Assembly: GCA_013399695.1 (NCBI GenBank)
Contig: VXAU01001099.1
Span: 2,714,525 to 2,778,524 of the forward strand
Source: Formicarius rufipectus
Taxonomy: Eukaryota; Chordata; Aves; Passeriformes; Formicariidae
DNA: 64,000 nt
Direction of reading: 5' to 3'
The translations under genes were made by a program, and so were the position numbers. The notes under the pieces are model-generated. The model made no database searches and was not told where the DNA came from. It worked only from the letters and a program-made list of their open reading frames with translations. Of the stretch, positions 45,561 through 57,316 are shown piece by piece; position 1 is the first letter of the stretch; each line of letters opens with the position of its first letter.

Positions 45561-48348
45561 GGGGGCTGCTCCTTCAGTCCCTTCCAGTAATTGCTTGCTC
45601 AAGGGACTGTAGGGCTCTGTTCATGCTTCTCTTCCAGCTGAGACAGTTACATCTTCCCACCTGCTTGTCATCACCTGTTGGAAGCTTTGTCCTCCTCTGA
45701 TCTGCCTGCTTGGTTGCTGGTACAATCCTTCACCATTTCAGCTGCAGTGGTAGTTTTGCTAAATTAGACCCATTTATTTGGAGTGCCCCATCAGTTTGGA
45801 GGGATTTCCACTGGGTGTGCCCACAAACAGCCAGGAACAGGCTGGGGGCTGTAATGATGAGCTGCCCCTGCTGTAGCAGGACAGGGTGGAAAAATAGCAC
45901 ATTCAGCATAGGACTTCTCCAATTTTACAGACACAGCTCCATCCTCAGAGCCCTTTCATCACTTGCAAATGGACTCAAGAGTAGTGAGGTCTCCAGGTTT
46001 TAATTCCGTACAGCCAGCTCAGAGATAGGGCCAAGCTCAGCTCTTAACCCCCAATGTTAGAAAAATATTCCTTATTCCTCTCAGTTATTTGATTTAGGAT
46101 CAGAGGGAGAATCCAAAGTATATGTATAGGTAAAGCTCCGTGACCTCCTACAGAGAGCAGCCTTCTGCCTGTCCAGCTTCACCTGTCACTCAGGAGTCTC
46201 AGAAGTTTGCCCTGGAGCAGATTAGGGAACACTCACACCAGCTGACCTGCAGAAATTATCATTTCCAGCTAAGGGACAATAAAGAGATGGTAAGGATCTG
46301 TAGGTGTGTGCTGCACAAGCCTGCATGGAGATTCCAGGCTTCATTCTGAAACTATGTGTATTTATCTGTTGTTCTGAAGGGTGAAAAAATCTGCTAAAGA
46401 TTTTCTGTGCAGCAAATTTCCCTTTGTTTGCACTGGCTGTTACCATTTTCCCTCATAGCAGGTTGGAAGTGTGGCCAGTGTTATTTCCAGTTTTGCATGA
46501 GATAAGCATAAAAATGAGATTTCAAACTCAGCAAATCAGTGTCTCAGCCGTGGGTCCCTTAAATTTACCTCTTCTTTCTGAGGCAGTCAAATGCCTGTAG
46601 GTATCAAGCTTCTCTGTACAGTTCCAGGGGCTTTCATCTCTGTTTTCTCCCATCTCCCTTTCACCACAGCCCCAGAATTCCAGAAGATGAGTGTTAGAGG
46701 ATTCCAGAAGAGGAGCCCTGGGAGGGAAGCATGGGACTGCCCTGGATGCAGCTGGTGTGTGCTGTCAGCACTGAGTGGGAAGCAGGAGCCTGAGTGGGTC
46801 AGGAGCTGATTCCTCTCTGCATACCCAAGAAGGGCCTGGCAAAGTAGCCTGAGGCAGGGCTTTCCCTGATGTAAGATGTGGTTTCCTGAGCAGTGATCTG
46901 GATGAGTTTTATGTGAAAGTGAAATGTGAGTGAGTGAAAGGAAAATTTTTCACTGTACTTGGCTTTGGCCTGAGACACTGTGCAAAGAGGCTGCAGACTG
47001 ATGGGCAAGGAGGAAATGAAAAAGCTGTTTGGTCAAGATCTTCCCAGTTCCTCAGTGAACAGCTGAAGTTACTCACATGGGAGAAGGGAAAAATGGAAAG
47101 CTCTGATGATTTAACAGTGGATGATTTCAGACCTTTCAGAAAGGCTCTCTCATAGCTGGTGGTGAAGGGCGATTTGGGGAGATAGTCACTCACGGCTTGA
47201 AAACCAGGTTCATCATTCCACAGTATTGCAAAACAGTATGAAGACTGGCATCAGTGGGCCTGCAGTGACTGGATGAGGAGGTGGCTGTACTCCCAGTAAT
47301 GTCCCCACCAGTCATGGCAGCCACCACCTTGGCTTTCCCTTAGGACAACAGAAACAATTTAATGTCTGTTACAGGTGGGATTAGCACAGGATGAAGAGCT
47401 ACAGTTAGGGGTGGTTAACAAGTTTTACTCAGGGTTATACTTATAAGGACAATCTCCTTTTTTCTCTCCATTGAATTTATTTGCCGAGCCACAAGAAACA
47501 CTTTCTAGCACCAGCTGCTTAAACTTGGGAGTTCAGCTCCATGGCAAATACCACAGCTGCTGAATTTTGGATGGTTCCAGACTCTGCATTTCATTATCAC
47601 TGCATTTGTTATTATGATACAGTTTTAAAGCGGCATTTAAGAGATGTCTGGGCCCAGATGTTGACAGCTCTGGCCAGGGGTTTGCATGTTGATAGCTGGG
47701 GTCACTAGCTGTTGATAGCTAGTCTTTCATGTTAATGTGTGTGATGAACCTGTCATGTACAAGTGGATGCTGTGGGGCCTTTAGATTTCTCCATCAGTTT
47801 AGGAAAAAAAAAAACAAAACCAACCCAACAAAATTCCACATGAATCTGGCTAAACTTGAACTGTGGCATTGCTTCCTCGTGGGAGTTCCCATGTGCTTTG
47901 TGAAGCAAGGACTCTCATTGATGTCTTACAAAGTGCTCCCCAGAGACACAAAAATGGGGGACATTTAAACATTTTGCCTTGAGAAGGGCTCATGTTGCAT
48001 TATGGAAATTTCATGAAGGAATATGATTGCTTTGCTTGAAATCCCTCCTTCCTCACCATCTCAGGTGGACGACAAGGTTAAAAACAAGTTTCTTCATGAG
48101 CTGCTGCATCTTTTCCAGCTCTCACCATGCTGTGTTCTACCAGGAGGGCAACATTAACCAGACTCTCGCTCCCATAGATCAGAAGACTGTCAGGATGCAG
48201 GCTCCCACAGTTGGCTGATCAACTCTGATCTCTTCATTTTTAATGAATAGTTGTAGCAGCTATCCTGCAGGGCTGTCAGAATTGTTCTAAATTTAGGCCA
48301 CAACTAAGGACCTGAGAGAACTGTAATCAAGATAAATAGCTTAACTCT

Positions 48349-48362
48349 TAAAAAAAAAAAAA
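48349..48362. repeat. Poly-A tract next to an AT palindrome
   Basis: A run of A follows TTAACTCTT and precedes GGCC. A 22-bp perfect palindrome lies 26 bp further on (48388-48409). No retroposon body is recognisable upstream. Confidence 0.8.
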
Positions 48363-51300
48363 GGCCAAAACACTGGCTTAGCACTTAATTAAAATTTTAA
48401 AATTTTAATATGGTTGCAGGAAATAAAAACCTAAACCAGAATTTAACAATGGAGTCAGAGCAATGAGGAGCTGTGGTTGGAATCTAGCAGCATGGCAGCT
48501 GGCAACCAAGATAAAGGCACAAAAATCAAGCAAACATCCCTTTTTTGATTATTTTGTGTCATTGCTTATGTTGTTCTGTCTGGTTGGCCTGTGCCCTTCA
48601 ATCTACCCATGTGTGTAAGGAAAAGAAGCTGAATTGACCTGTTGAAGATATGTGCCCTTCCCAAGCTGTAGCTTGGTTTTCCTCTCATTGCACTCCCACG
48701 TTAGCTTCAAATTACTCCCTTCACTAGCAGCCAGCCCCCTCCATCCCACATGTTGATGTTTCCTCCCCACAGGTCACTCAGAGTTCTCACAGATGGCTTT
48801 GCCAGCCCTTAGCACCTTGCTTAATTTTCCTCTCATGCACTCTCTTTGCTGCCAGCAGTAATGTGTTTTCCTGGGAGTTGTCCTGGGTAATGCTGCCCAA
48901 TTTTCTGTATCCAACAAAACTGCTCACCCACAGGAATGCTGTGTCTGGGCAGGAACCATGCACAGCCAAATGTCTGGGTGGTAACAGGGCATCTGCCCTG
49001 GCTTGTTTTGGCTTTGGCTTCTTGTCACAGCCTCCTATGGCCTGACACATCTTCTGTAGGCAAATCAGTTCAGAGCACAGGGGTTATCCAGCATCTCCCT
49101 TGCACCTATCCTGTGCCCAGTTAGCTGCCTGCAGTCAGCCCTTGTGTTGTGCCAAGTCAAGCCACTGGGACTTCTGGACTGAAACCCTGCTGTTACCAAT
49201 CATGGAGTGTCTGTGCTCTGTGGCCATCCCAGGCTTGGCTGGGGTGTTTTAAAAGCCAGTGTCAGTGTTTTGTTGAGAGACCTGCATTATTACTGTGTAT
49301 TACCATGTGCTGCCAAGCTTCAGCTTCTGAATCTTCTGGTCCAGGAGCATCAGGTTGTGTGGCTGGACAGAGCAGGTCCTCCTGACACAGGGACCTGTGC
49401 TGGTGCTGCTCACCCATGGCAGGGCACTTTCTGCTCCTTCTTTGTCTACTTGCCCATCCCCAGTGACCAGGTCTCAGGTATTTGGCATCTCCCAGACTTT
49501 GCTGTGTTATGTGCCTGCTCACAATTGAAGTTTCTTCAAATGGAAGTGAATTTGCTTGTTTGGAGCTCTGGTTATACCCAAATCTGCTTGGAGCTGCTGG
49601 GAGCCTTGTTCAGGCTCTTTCCCTGTTTAACCTGTGCATCAAAACACTCTCCACGTACACCTTCATGCTATCCTCACCAAAGAAAGAAACCTCTCAAAGG
49701 TGCTGTGCCAATTTAGATTTTTCCTGCCCAAATTAGAGGTGAAACAGGCCAGCAGGAAATCATCAATTGCCAGGAGCTGCTGCCTTTGGAAAAGGCAAAC
49801 TGCTGTCAGTCACACGACACCATGCAGTCCTGCTCCTGCTGTGCCCTGAGCTCAGCAGAGGCCAGAGGATGCTCTGATGCCTCTCTGGGGCTGCAGCCCC
49901 CGGCTCCGAGCACTGGCCAGCCCATCTGTGTGCCCGTTGTGGGCTCTCAGTGCCAGCTTTGCTTTCTGACACTTTTTACAGCTGAAAATCTGCACAGAGA
50001 AAGACAAAAGTTCCCACTTTCCCTAGAGTGAATTTAATTGGCTTTGCCCCTCTCCTTTCTCAATCACAGCCAGTGTAATTAGCTGCCCTGTTATTCCAGG
50101 GCTGTCTCATCCTCTCATCACTGCCTTGGAGCAAGGGGCTCTCCCACACTGCCCATCCACAAGCACTTTCCTGGAAGATCTCCTCAAATTCAGGTCCCCC
50201 ACCTGTCCAAAGAGTACATCCCTCACAAGACCAAGGATTTGACATATTTTTAACCAGTCAGTCCCTTTGTGGGGGTTAGCTAGCCTGGGTAACATTTGTA
50301 TTTTACCCTGTGGAGTCTGCTGGTTGTGGCTTTACTTTCAGAGCTAGCATCATTGTTTTTCTTTCCTTTTTCCCCTCAAAGGTTATCCTGAGCACCTGCA
50401 CTCTCTGTATAAAATAAAAAAAAAAATGGCCTTGCCCATTCGGAGGCAGGTGGTACATCCATCTTCTGCCAAAACTTTGACAGTGCCATGAAGAATCCCT
50501 CTGCACTAATGGTGCCAGCATAGTCCTTTACATCCCTACTGGAGGATTTCTTTTATTCCTTCTTTGCACAATCCTTTTGTACATGCTGGTTGTAACTAAA
50601 GGGCTTGTGCTCTGTTTCAGGAAGCCTGCAGCACTCCTCAAGCTTCTGTAATGCCAGCTCTGAGTTCCCTCTTCTGTTTGAGCTGAAAACTATTAAAAGC
50701 CATTGAGAGCTTCACAACCAGATGAGTTTTGTCTAGTAAAGTTCCTTTTTCTTTTTTTTTTTTTACTATATTCACATCAATCACTCACAGCTATGGAGTG
50801 AAACATTGCTCCAACCTCCTCCTGTCAGCTCTCACCCTTATCTTTGCAGTCTCTGGTCCTAATGCTGTTCATTGTTCAGCATCCCTTGAAGCCAGGGATT
50901 TGGGCTCCTTCCTTTGGGTTTTGGCTTCAGTCTGCTCAGCGTTTCTTAGCTGGTGACACTGTATTACACCTCCTGGAGCCGACTGACCTACTGGGCTGAA
51001 AATGAGCAGAGGAGTCATCCCAGTGGTTTTAAGAGATGCACATAGACTGAACCTGCTCAACTCTGAAAGTTTTGAGCCTCTTTTCAGCTTGTTAGGGAAG
51101 AGCAGGCACTTTTCCACATAAGGATGTGCTCTCGTGCCTAATGCATCCTGCTCTGGCTGGGAGGGGATGCTGCCAGGTTGGAGCAGATTAGCCATGTACA
51201 TCACTTTGTGCCTGCTTTCATCTGGCTCTGCATTTCCTGGCTTGGATTCATCTCTTGTGGGTCCCTCCTTGTTGGTTCTCTCTCAGTAGCAGTAGTCACT

Positions 51301-52305
51301 CCACAGGAGCTGTTGCCTCCAACACTTTATTTTACCAGTCTCATGATGTTACTTTTGGTGACACCAATCATGGGGTTTATTTTGCCTGTACAGTCTCCAC
51401 TGGTTTTCCAAGTTTCTGCTGTGGTTTCTCTTGATTCAGACTGCCGAGCTCTTGCCAATTTTGTCCTCCTCCTTATGGCTTCCTGTTATCAGTGCTGTGC
51501 ATGGAGTCCAAGTGCCCTTCACGCCCCAGATCTGCAAGCTAAGTAAACTCAGGAAATCATTAGGGTGGACTTTGACCGCTCCTGTCTCCATCAAAGACTA
51601 GGATTGAATTAGGTCCCTTTGATAAACTGAGCTGATGGGCCAATTTGGATTGCACATGTGGTATTATGAGCCTCGTGGGGCTTGAGATTAAAAGGCATAA
51701 GAGAACACAATTACTAAGTGAGCTACCAGGAGGTTGCTGTAGCTCACTAGTCACTTCTTTACCACAACAAAAGAAGAGCCCGATTCTCCAGGGCAGCACG
51801 CAGCTCCTGGGAAGTGTCCCTGAGTCTGTAATTGCTGTGGGAGGCCAGAGTCACATTTTGATGTGTGTTATAACACTGTGGGAGTGGGGAAAACGTCACT
51901 CTGACCATTTCTGTGCCCAAGGCACTTGCTCCAGGAGTGAAACCTTTCACACAGGTGGCTTATCTCTTTTTACAGTTGCTTGGGGGTTTTTCCACCATAA
52001 ACTATGGTTGCCTTTGCAGAAAGATAGAGCTCAGCTGGGTTTCTTTGTTGAACTCTTAATAAAATCTTGACCTGTACAGGGAGTTCAGTGTAATTTAGGC
52101 TGATTCCCTGCATCAAATCTTCAAACCTGGGCTGGATCCTGATCCAATAGGATAGGAAAGGTTGTGTAAGCTTAGGCTCTGCAGCAAGTCCTGAAGATGA
52201 GAAATGTCTGACTGGACACAAATACAATTTTGCTTGTTTTTTTTCTCTCAGGGTCATGTTACTGAGTCAAGGCTGGATGGCATGTCTAATTGTAGCAGGG
52301 CTATT

Positions 52306-52332
52306 CTTCTTTTCTTTTTTTTTTTTTTTTTA
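52306..52332. repeat. Poly-T tract
   Basis: A run of T with one interrupting C in CTTTTCTTTTTT context. It is probably simple-repeat slippage; no attached SINE body is recognisable. Confidence 0.85.
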
Positions 52333-52844
52333 AGAAACATCCATGCTGCATTTTAATTACAACATTTAAAATATGCCCAAACAGCTCAAGCTCAAATTGA
52401 TTTTGTTTTTCAGCTGAGAAGCTTGTTTTTCATCTATTATAATAAATGTGCTATTGATAATAGTTTAGGTGCCATACAGCAAAGCTTTGTGTTATGCATC
52501 AGCTCTTGAAGCTCAAAATTTTCTTATTATCCATTATTGATATGACAGTTTACAAATATTTAACAGACAAATTACCAGGTTTTCCTTGTTCCCTCTTAGT
52601 TTGCAATCTCAGTCCTTTCGACAACTGAATTCAGGATTAATTATCACCTTGTTTAACACTATTGTTTGCTAGCAAACAGGTTTATTCTCTAAACCTACAA
52701 GTGCAGTAGGTGAACTAACACTGGTACTTTGAATTAAATCTCGTCCTCAAAGCAAATTTTTTTAGTTTTATTCCCTCCAATTCTCAGAAGAAGGAATCGG
52801 ATTTGCCTAGTAAAGTGCTTAGGGCTGTTATTAATTTCTTAGTT

Positions 52845-52894
52845 TATGTAGTCATTTTAAATATAGATGTATGTAGTAATTTTAAATATAGATG
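52845..52894. repeat. Tandem duplication, 2 x 25 bp
   Basis: Two adjacent 25-bp copies, each beginning TATGTAGT and ending AAATATAGATG, differ by a single base (C versus A at the ninth position). This points to a recent local duplication. Confidence 0.9.
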
Positions 52895-53104
52895 CTTAAA
52901 ATGAAGGGCTGGCAAAGGGAGTGTTTTTTCTCTCCCAGCCCTGAGCTTGCTGTGTCTGTTCAGATTTTAAGTGCTTTAAGATCCTTTCTGAGCACAAACA
53001 TGGGAACAAAGAGACCACCGTGAGCCTCCATGGGAAAGAGAAATCCAGCAGGACACGCTGGATTTGGTCTTCTGTAAAGCACCAGAGGCAGCACAAGGAA
53101 ACAT

Positions 53105-53184
53105 TCAGGCCAGGTCCTGAGACTGGTAAATCACATCCATGCTCTTCAGCAGCTTCCTCAGCTTCTTCTTCACCTGCTCCAGGT
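53105..53184 (-). CDS. Candidate terminal coding exon of an unidentified minus-strand gene
   Basis: On the minus strand an acceptor-like CCTTTACCCTGTGCTCAG is followed by a phase-2 entry and then LEQVKKKLRKLLKSMDVIYQ, SQDLA and TGA. The peptide is amphipathic and coiled-coil-like, with codons that look natural. Reverse-complement AATAAA signals lie about 330 and 420 bp downstream on that strand (near 52770 and 52680). I do not recognise the family, and I could not find a convincing preceding exon. It does not match the C-terminus of ILDR1, the mammalian neighbour expected in this orientation. A 26-codon open stretch can arise by chance, so this is only a candidate. Confidence 0.25.
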
Positions 53185-53604
53185 CTGAGCACAGGGTAAA
53201 GGTATGGAAAGGGCTGAAGCATCAGTCTCTGCCTGGGAAGTTTGTTTCTGGTGCAGGTGGCTGCAGGTGAAGCAAGGAGGCTTCTACACCCCATGGGGAA
53301 GCGTGATGCATCCCTCAGGGGAATCAGGAGCATCTTCTGGGACAAAACAAAGCACCAGAACAGAGACTGAAAGAAAGCATGAAGCCTCCAGAGCACGGGC
53401 TGGGCTCGGGGCCATCACTGCCCTGCGGTTTCTGGGCTTTGCACTCACAATACAGGAATTCACTGGTGTGTGGGCCTGGCTTTGGACATGAGAAGTGAAC
53501 TTGTTCTCAAGAAAAATCACCCTTTGTTGGCAGAAAATCTGTGAGTTGGATTCCCCAAGGGCATAGTATTTGAAAATCACAGATGATTATAGGATAACAC
53601 ATTT

Positions 53605-53697
53605 GAGGGTTTGTTTTGGTTTGGGGTGAGGTTTTTGTTAGTTTTTTGTTTGCTTTCGTTTGTTGTTGTAGAGGGCTCGTTTGTTTGTTTGCCTTTT
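53605..53697. repeat. T/G-rich low-complexity tract, degenerate (GTTT)n
   Basis: The tract is composed of TTTG, GTTT and GGTTT units with few interruptions. Its composition is the reverse complement of the A/C-rich tract at 35620-35740. Confidence 0.85.
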
Positions 53698-56600
53698 GGC
53701 TCTGAGAAGCTGAATGCCACACATAAATTTCTTCATGGCTGACCTGGCCACCGATTTTTTGTTTCAGTGCAAGAAAATCTGAGACTCTTCTTAAAAGAGG
53801 AGCACCCCTCCCTCCCCCAGCCTGAGTTCTGAAATACCAAATGTCACACCAGCAAAAATTACTGAAGTTGGCAACTCTGACTGTAGCATATCACATTGAT
53901 CTTAAACAAAAATAAGCCAAATCAAACCAGACTTCATGAAACAGAATAAAAGCATGCAAGCACCACAGCTTGGCTTCAAATAATGTGTTAGTAGTGTTTA
54001 TTCGTGAACTTTTACTTGATAAGCAATAAAATCATAGACTCACACTGTATACAGTTTGTATGTGCCCTCTGCTAATTGCCCGTTTGCAATGCAGGCACTC
54101 ATCACTCACTCCCCTTGGAACCAGCGTGGAGCAGCAGGGAGAAGGGCACAGATGTGTATGTCAGCATCTCTGCACACATGTTTTCAGTCCTGGAATAATC
54201 CTCATAAAATGGACATCTTAGACTGGTATTTAAGCCTTCATTTCACTTCTTTTTAAGGCTTGCTTAACACTGTTCCGGTTGATTGATACAGCATCAATCA
54301 CAGTAATATGCCAGCTATGATGATCCCCTTAATAACTTCTGAGGAGATGGGTGGCTCAGGGCCCTGACCTGAGCACAGGCGTTTTCTCTGCCAGGGGAGG
54401 TTGCTGACAACAGCAACTTGCAAATGTGTGGGGCAGCAGCAAGCTCACCATTCTACACCCAAGCATCTCCCAGTTTGGCAATAAGGCTGTTGGTGTGGTT
54501 ACATCTTCAGCCCTCTTCTGCTCTTGGGCCTCTGGCTTTGTGGAAAAACATGCAAGTTTGTGAAATGCAGCTACCAGCTGGACACACCAAGGGTAAACTG
54601 GCTCCAATTACCTGCTTTGCTTACACGAACTGCCATGTATTGCAAATCAAGCCAGCCACAAGGAACCAAACTATTAGGCTGCTTTCTCATAATCATTAAT
54701 TACAAAGATACCATACCTCATGTTTGTAATCTATGAACTGTCCTGTGATAGCTGATTTATTTTTTTCAGTTCAGTGAATTGTGGTGGTGATGCTGCAAAC
54801 AATGTAGGCAAGTGATTCCCACAGGCCTGAGCTGGTGGAACCCCCTTTTCATGACACAAAGCCAGCACAGTGACCTCATGGGTACAGATTTATGTTTCCC
54901 CCATCCTCCTGGCCACCCTGCACAGTCTTTGGGCAAAACTCAGCCTGTATGTGTCCTGCTTAGATGGTTTGGCAGGGCAAGGTCAGGCAAATACCCCAAC
55001 AGTTAACTTAAGTAGAAGTTTTCAGGCCTGAAGGATGTTACACCAAAGACTTTCTCTGGCATGTTTAACACCCCAAAACTGTGCTGGGATCCATCAGTAT
55101 GACTAGTGATTTCCTGTCTCCTGCTTTGCCAACTCTAATATTTTAAGTTCAGTGTGGCAGACAGGGAGAGGGGCTTCCAGGGCAAAGCACCACCTATAGG
55201 GCAAGCCCTTTTTCTCAGGGCTCTCCCAATTCAACCTGCTGATGTTCACCTTTCCTTACACATCCCTTCCCTTTCCTGCTGCTGGGAAGGGCGGCAAAAT
55301 GGGTCAGAAGACAAAAAGCTCTCCAAAACCACTCATCCCACCAGGGTCACTCACTGCCCAGGCTAATGGCAGTCTGGAGACTGAGTTTTCAACAGGACTT
55401 GCTACCACAGCTCCCCAGACAGTCTTGCACAGACTTCTGCCATAACTGCTTTCCAGACAGATGTGTCCCAGCTGGTTGGTCCTCACAGATGTGCCTGTGA
55501 GTCCATGCGTGTGATCAGATCACTGATAGATGCTGCACAGCCATCTGGATCTAGGGAAGAAGTGACAAATCTTCCCCCCACCCCATCTCCACACCTTCCG
55601 TGAGATTTTGATGAATGAGATCTTTATTGGCTGCTGGGCTAATTAAATAGAAGTTGCATCAGCTTCTAGCTGACAGGCTTTAATAGCTCCTGAGCAGATT
55701 TTGAGAGGACCAGATGAATACGAAAATAAAAAGAAAGACTATGGATTGGATCCAAGGATGTATCTGACTTCATTGTGCTTCAGTGGGAAGTCTGTCCCAC
55801 CTTTCCCTGGGGAGCTGGGATGGGGTAGAGGGCTCCTGTGCTGTAAGAGCACACAGGGAGGTGTTGTCAGAAAAACAAAAATTAACATAGATAACAAAAA
55901 ATAGTATCCTGGTTTTAAGAATTTCTGAGGACTTATCTCTACTCCCTAGCTTTGGGCTCGAGCAGCTGGTATCCATTGCTCCGTGCTCCTGTTTTCATTT
56001 TCACATGGGACTAACACCACCTGGTGCCATGGGCTGAACTGCCTGGCATGTTCTGATATCACATGTACCCCTGAGCTTGCTATTTTTCCCCCCCTCCTGT
56101 TTCTTAGAAGTCCAAAGACTGCAAAAGGGGTGTCAGGCATCCAGCAGCCCTTGTAGCCATGCCCAGCCCTGCTGAGAGCTTAGGAGAAGGATGCTCTCCT
56201 CCAGCAAAAAGGATGTGGAGACTTTGAGACTGGTGCATGGTCCTTTGAGGATGAGAGATGCTGCATGTGTCCCACACTGTGCTGGCTGCCAGCAAGGGTT
56301 GCAAAGCCCTCTGGGCCCCTTGCTGCCATTTCCCCATGCAGGAGCAGGGCAGGGGTCTAATCTGCATCTCTACTCCAGGCTACTGCCTAAACCTCCAAGT
56401 GGGGCATGTGGATGGTTCAATAGGAGAGGCACTGACAGCAGAAATTTCTGGTACCCAAGTTTTGTGTTGGTCCAGAACAGAGACAGATCGAGTAGATTAA
56501 AAAGTTAACTGAAATTAATGACAAAGCCCTCAGTGACTTCAGCGATGTCATGTTTTCCCCAGTGGGCTCTGCAGTCTGTAACTGGGCACACCCAGCCTAA

Positions 56601-57292
56601 GAGGCTTGTCCCATGTTTAATTTATGGTGTGATGAATGAGTTCTTAGCATACAATGCATTTAATTCCATTTTGGCCTGATTTATGGTGCGATGTGAACTG
56701 CACGTGAAGATTTTAATTCAGTAGGTGGTGACTCTGATCCAGTATATGGAGTGTGAAGGAAGAGATGATAAATTTGGTTTCAAAGGTGATGCATCAATTT
56801 CAGTGTAAAGTGCATCAAATTTATCACATGGCACGTTGGTTTCAGTGCATGACACCCCAGTGACGCCAGTGCCAGGCCAGTGAAGTGGGATACTTTCACT
56901 GTATCACTAGTGGCCCCCACATCCACCACCTCCTGGGAGGTAAGTGGCCCTTGCTGTTGCTGTTCATCTTTATTTGATCTTGCAGGACTTGTAAAAAATC
57001 AGAAGAATGGCTGATCAGGTTCTGGTTGAAATCATTTGTCTTCCATTTAATACATGCCCTAGGCAAGGGCTTTTGATATCCCACCTAATTTCAGGTCTCA
57101 GAAAGATGCTGCTCCTGGGAACCTCAGCACCCACAAGGAAATTGGCCCTAATTTTGGGTTCATTTCATGACTCAGTATCTTTGCTTTTAACTCAGTGTCT
57201 GGCTGATCCACACTGCTGAATGAGGATGTGGAGTTTGAGTCCTCCCCAGGAGATTAAACTCTTTAACATCTCTAACCTTTGAAGGATACTTA

Positions 57293-57316
57293 AAATAAAA
57301 TAAAAAAAAAAAAAAC
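57293..57316. repeat. A-rich simple repeat (AAAT then poly-A)
   Basis: AAAATAAAATAAAAAAAAAA followed by more A and CAACC. Too short and plain to assign to a transposon family. Confidence 0.75.

Larger units (their letters stand above)
45561..53104. other. Intergenic stretch, no recognisable gene
   Basis: I read both strands and found no exon with family resemblance and good splice sites. Open frames of 60-170 codons at 49.2-50.0 kb lie in GC-richer DNA and overlap on both strands, as expected by chance. Small features are a poly-A tract and palindrome (48.35-48.41 kb), a poly-T tract (52.31 kb) and a 25-bp tandem duplication (52.85 kb). Confidence 0.6.

Noticed and set aside
49207..49716. 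169-codon + frame, the longest downstream without N
   Set aside because: No domain recognised, starts in ordinary intergenic sequence, overlapped by other long frames in the same GC-richer stretch.
52896..53396. 166-codon minus frame over the candidate terminal exon
   Set aside because: It is in a different frame from the exon-like peptide and crosses its apparent acceptor; its composition is not protein-like.
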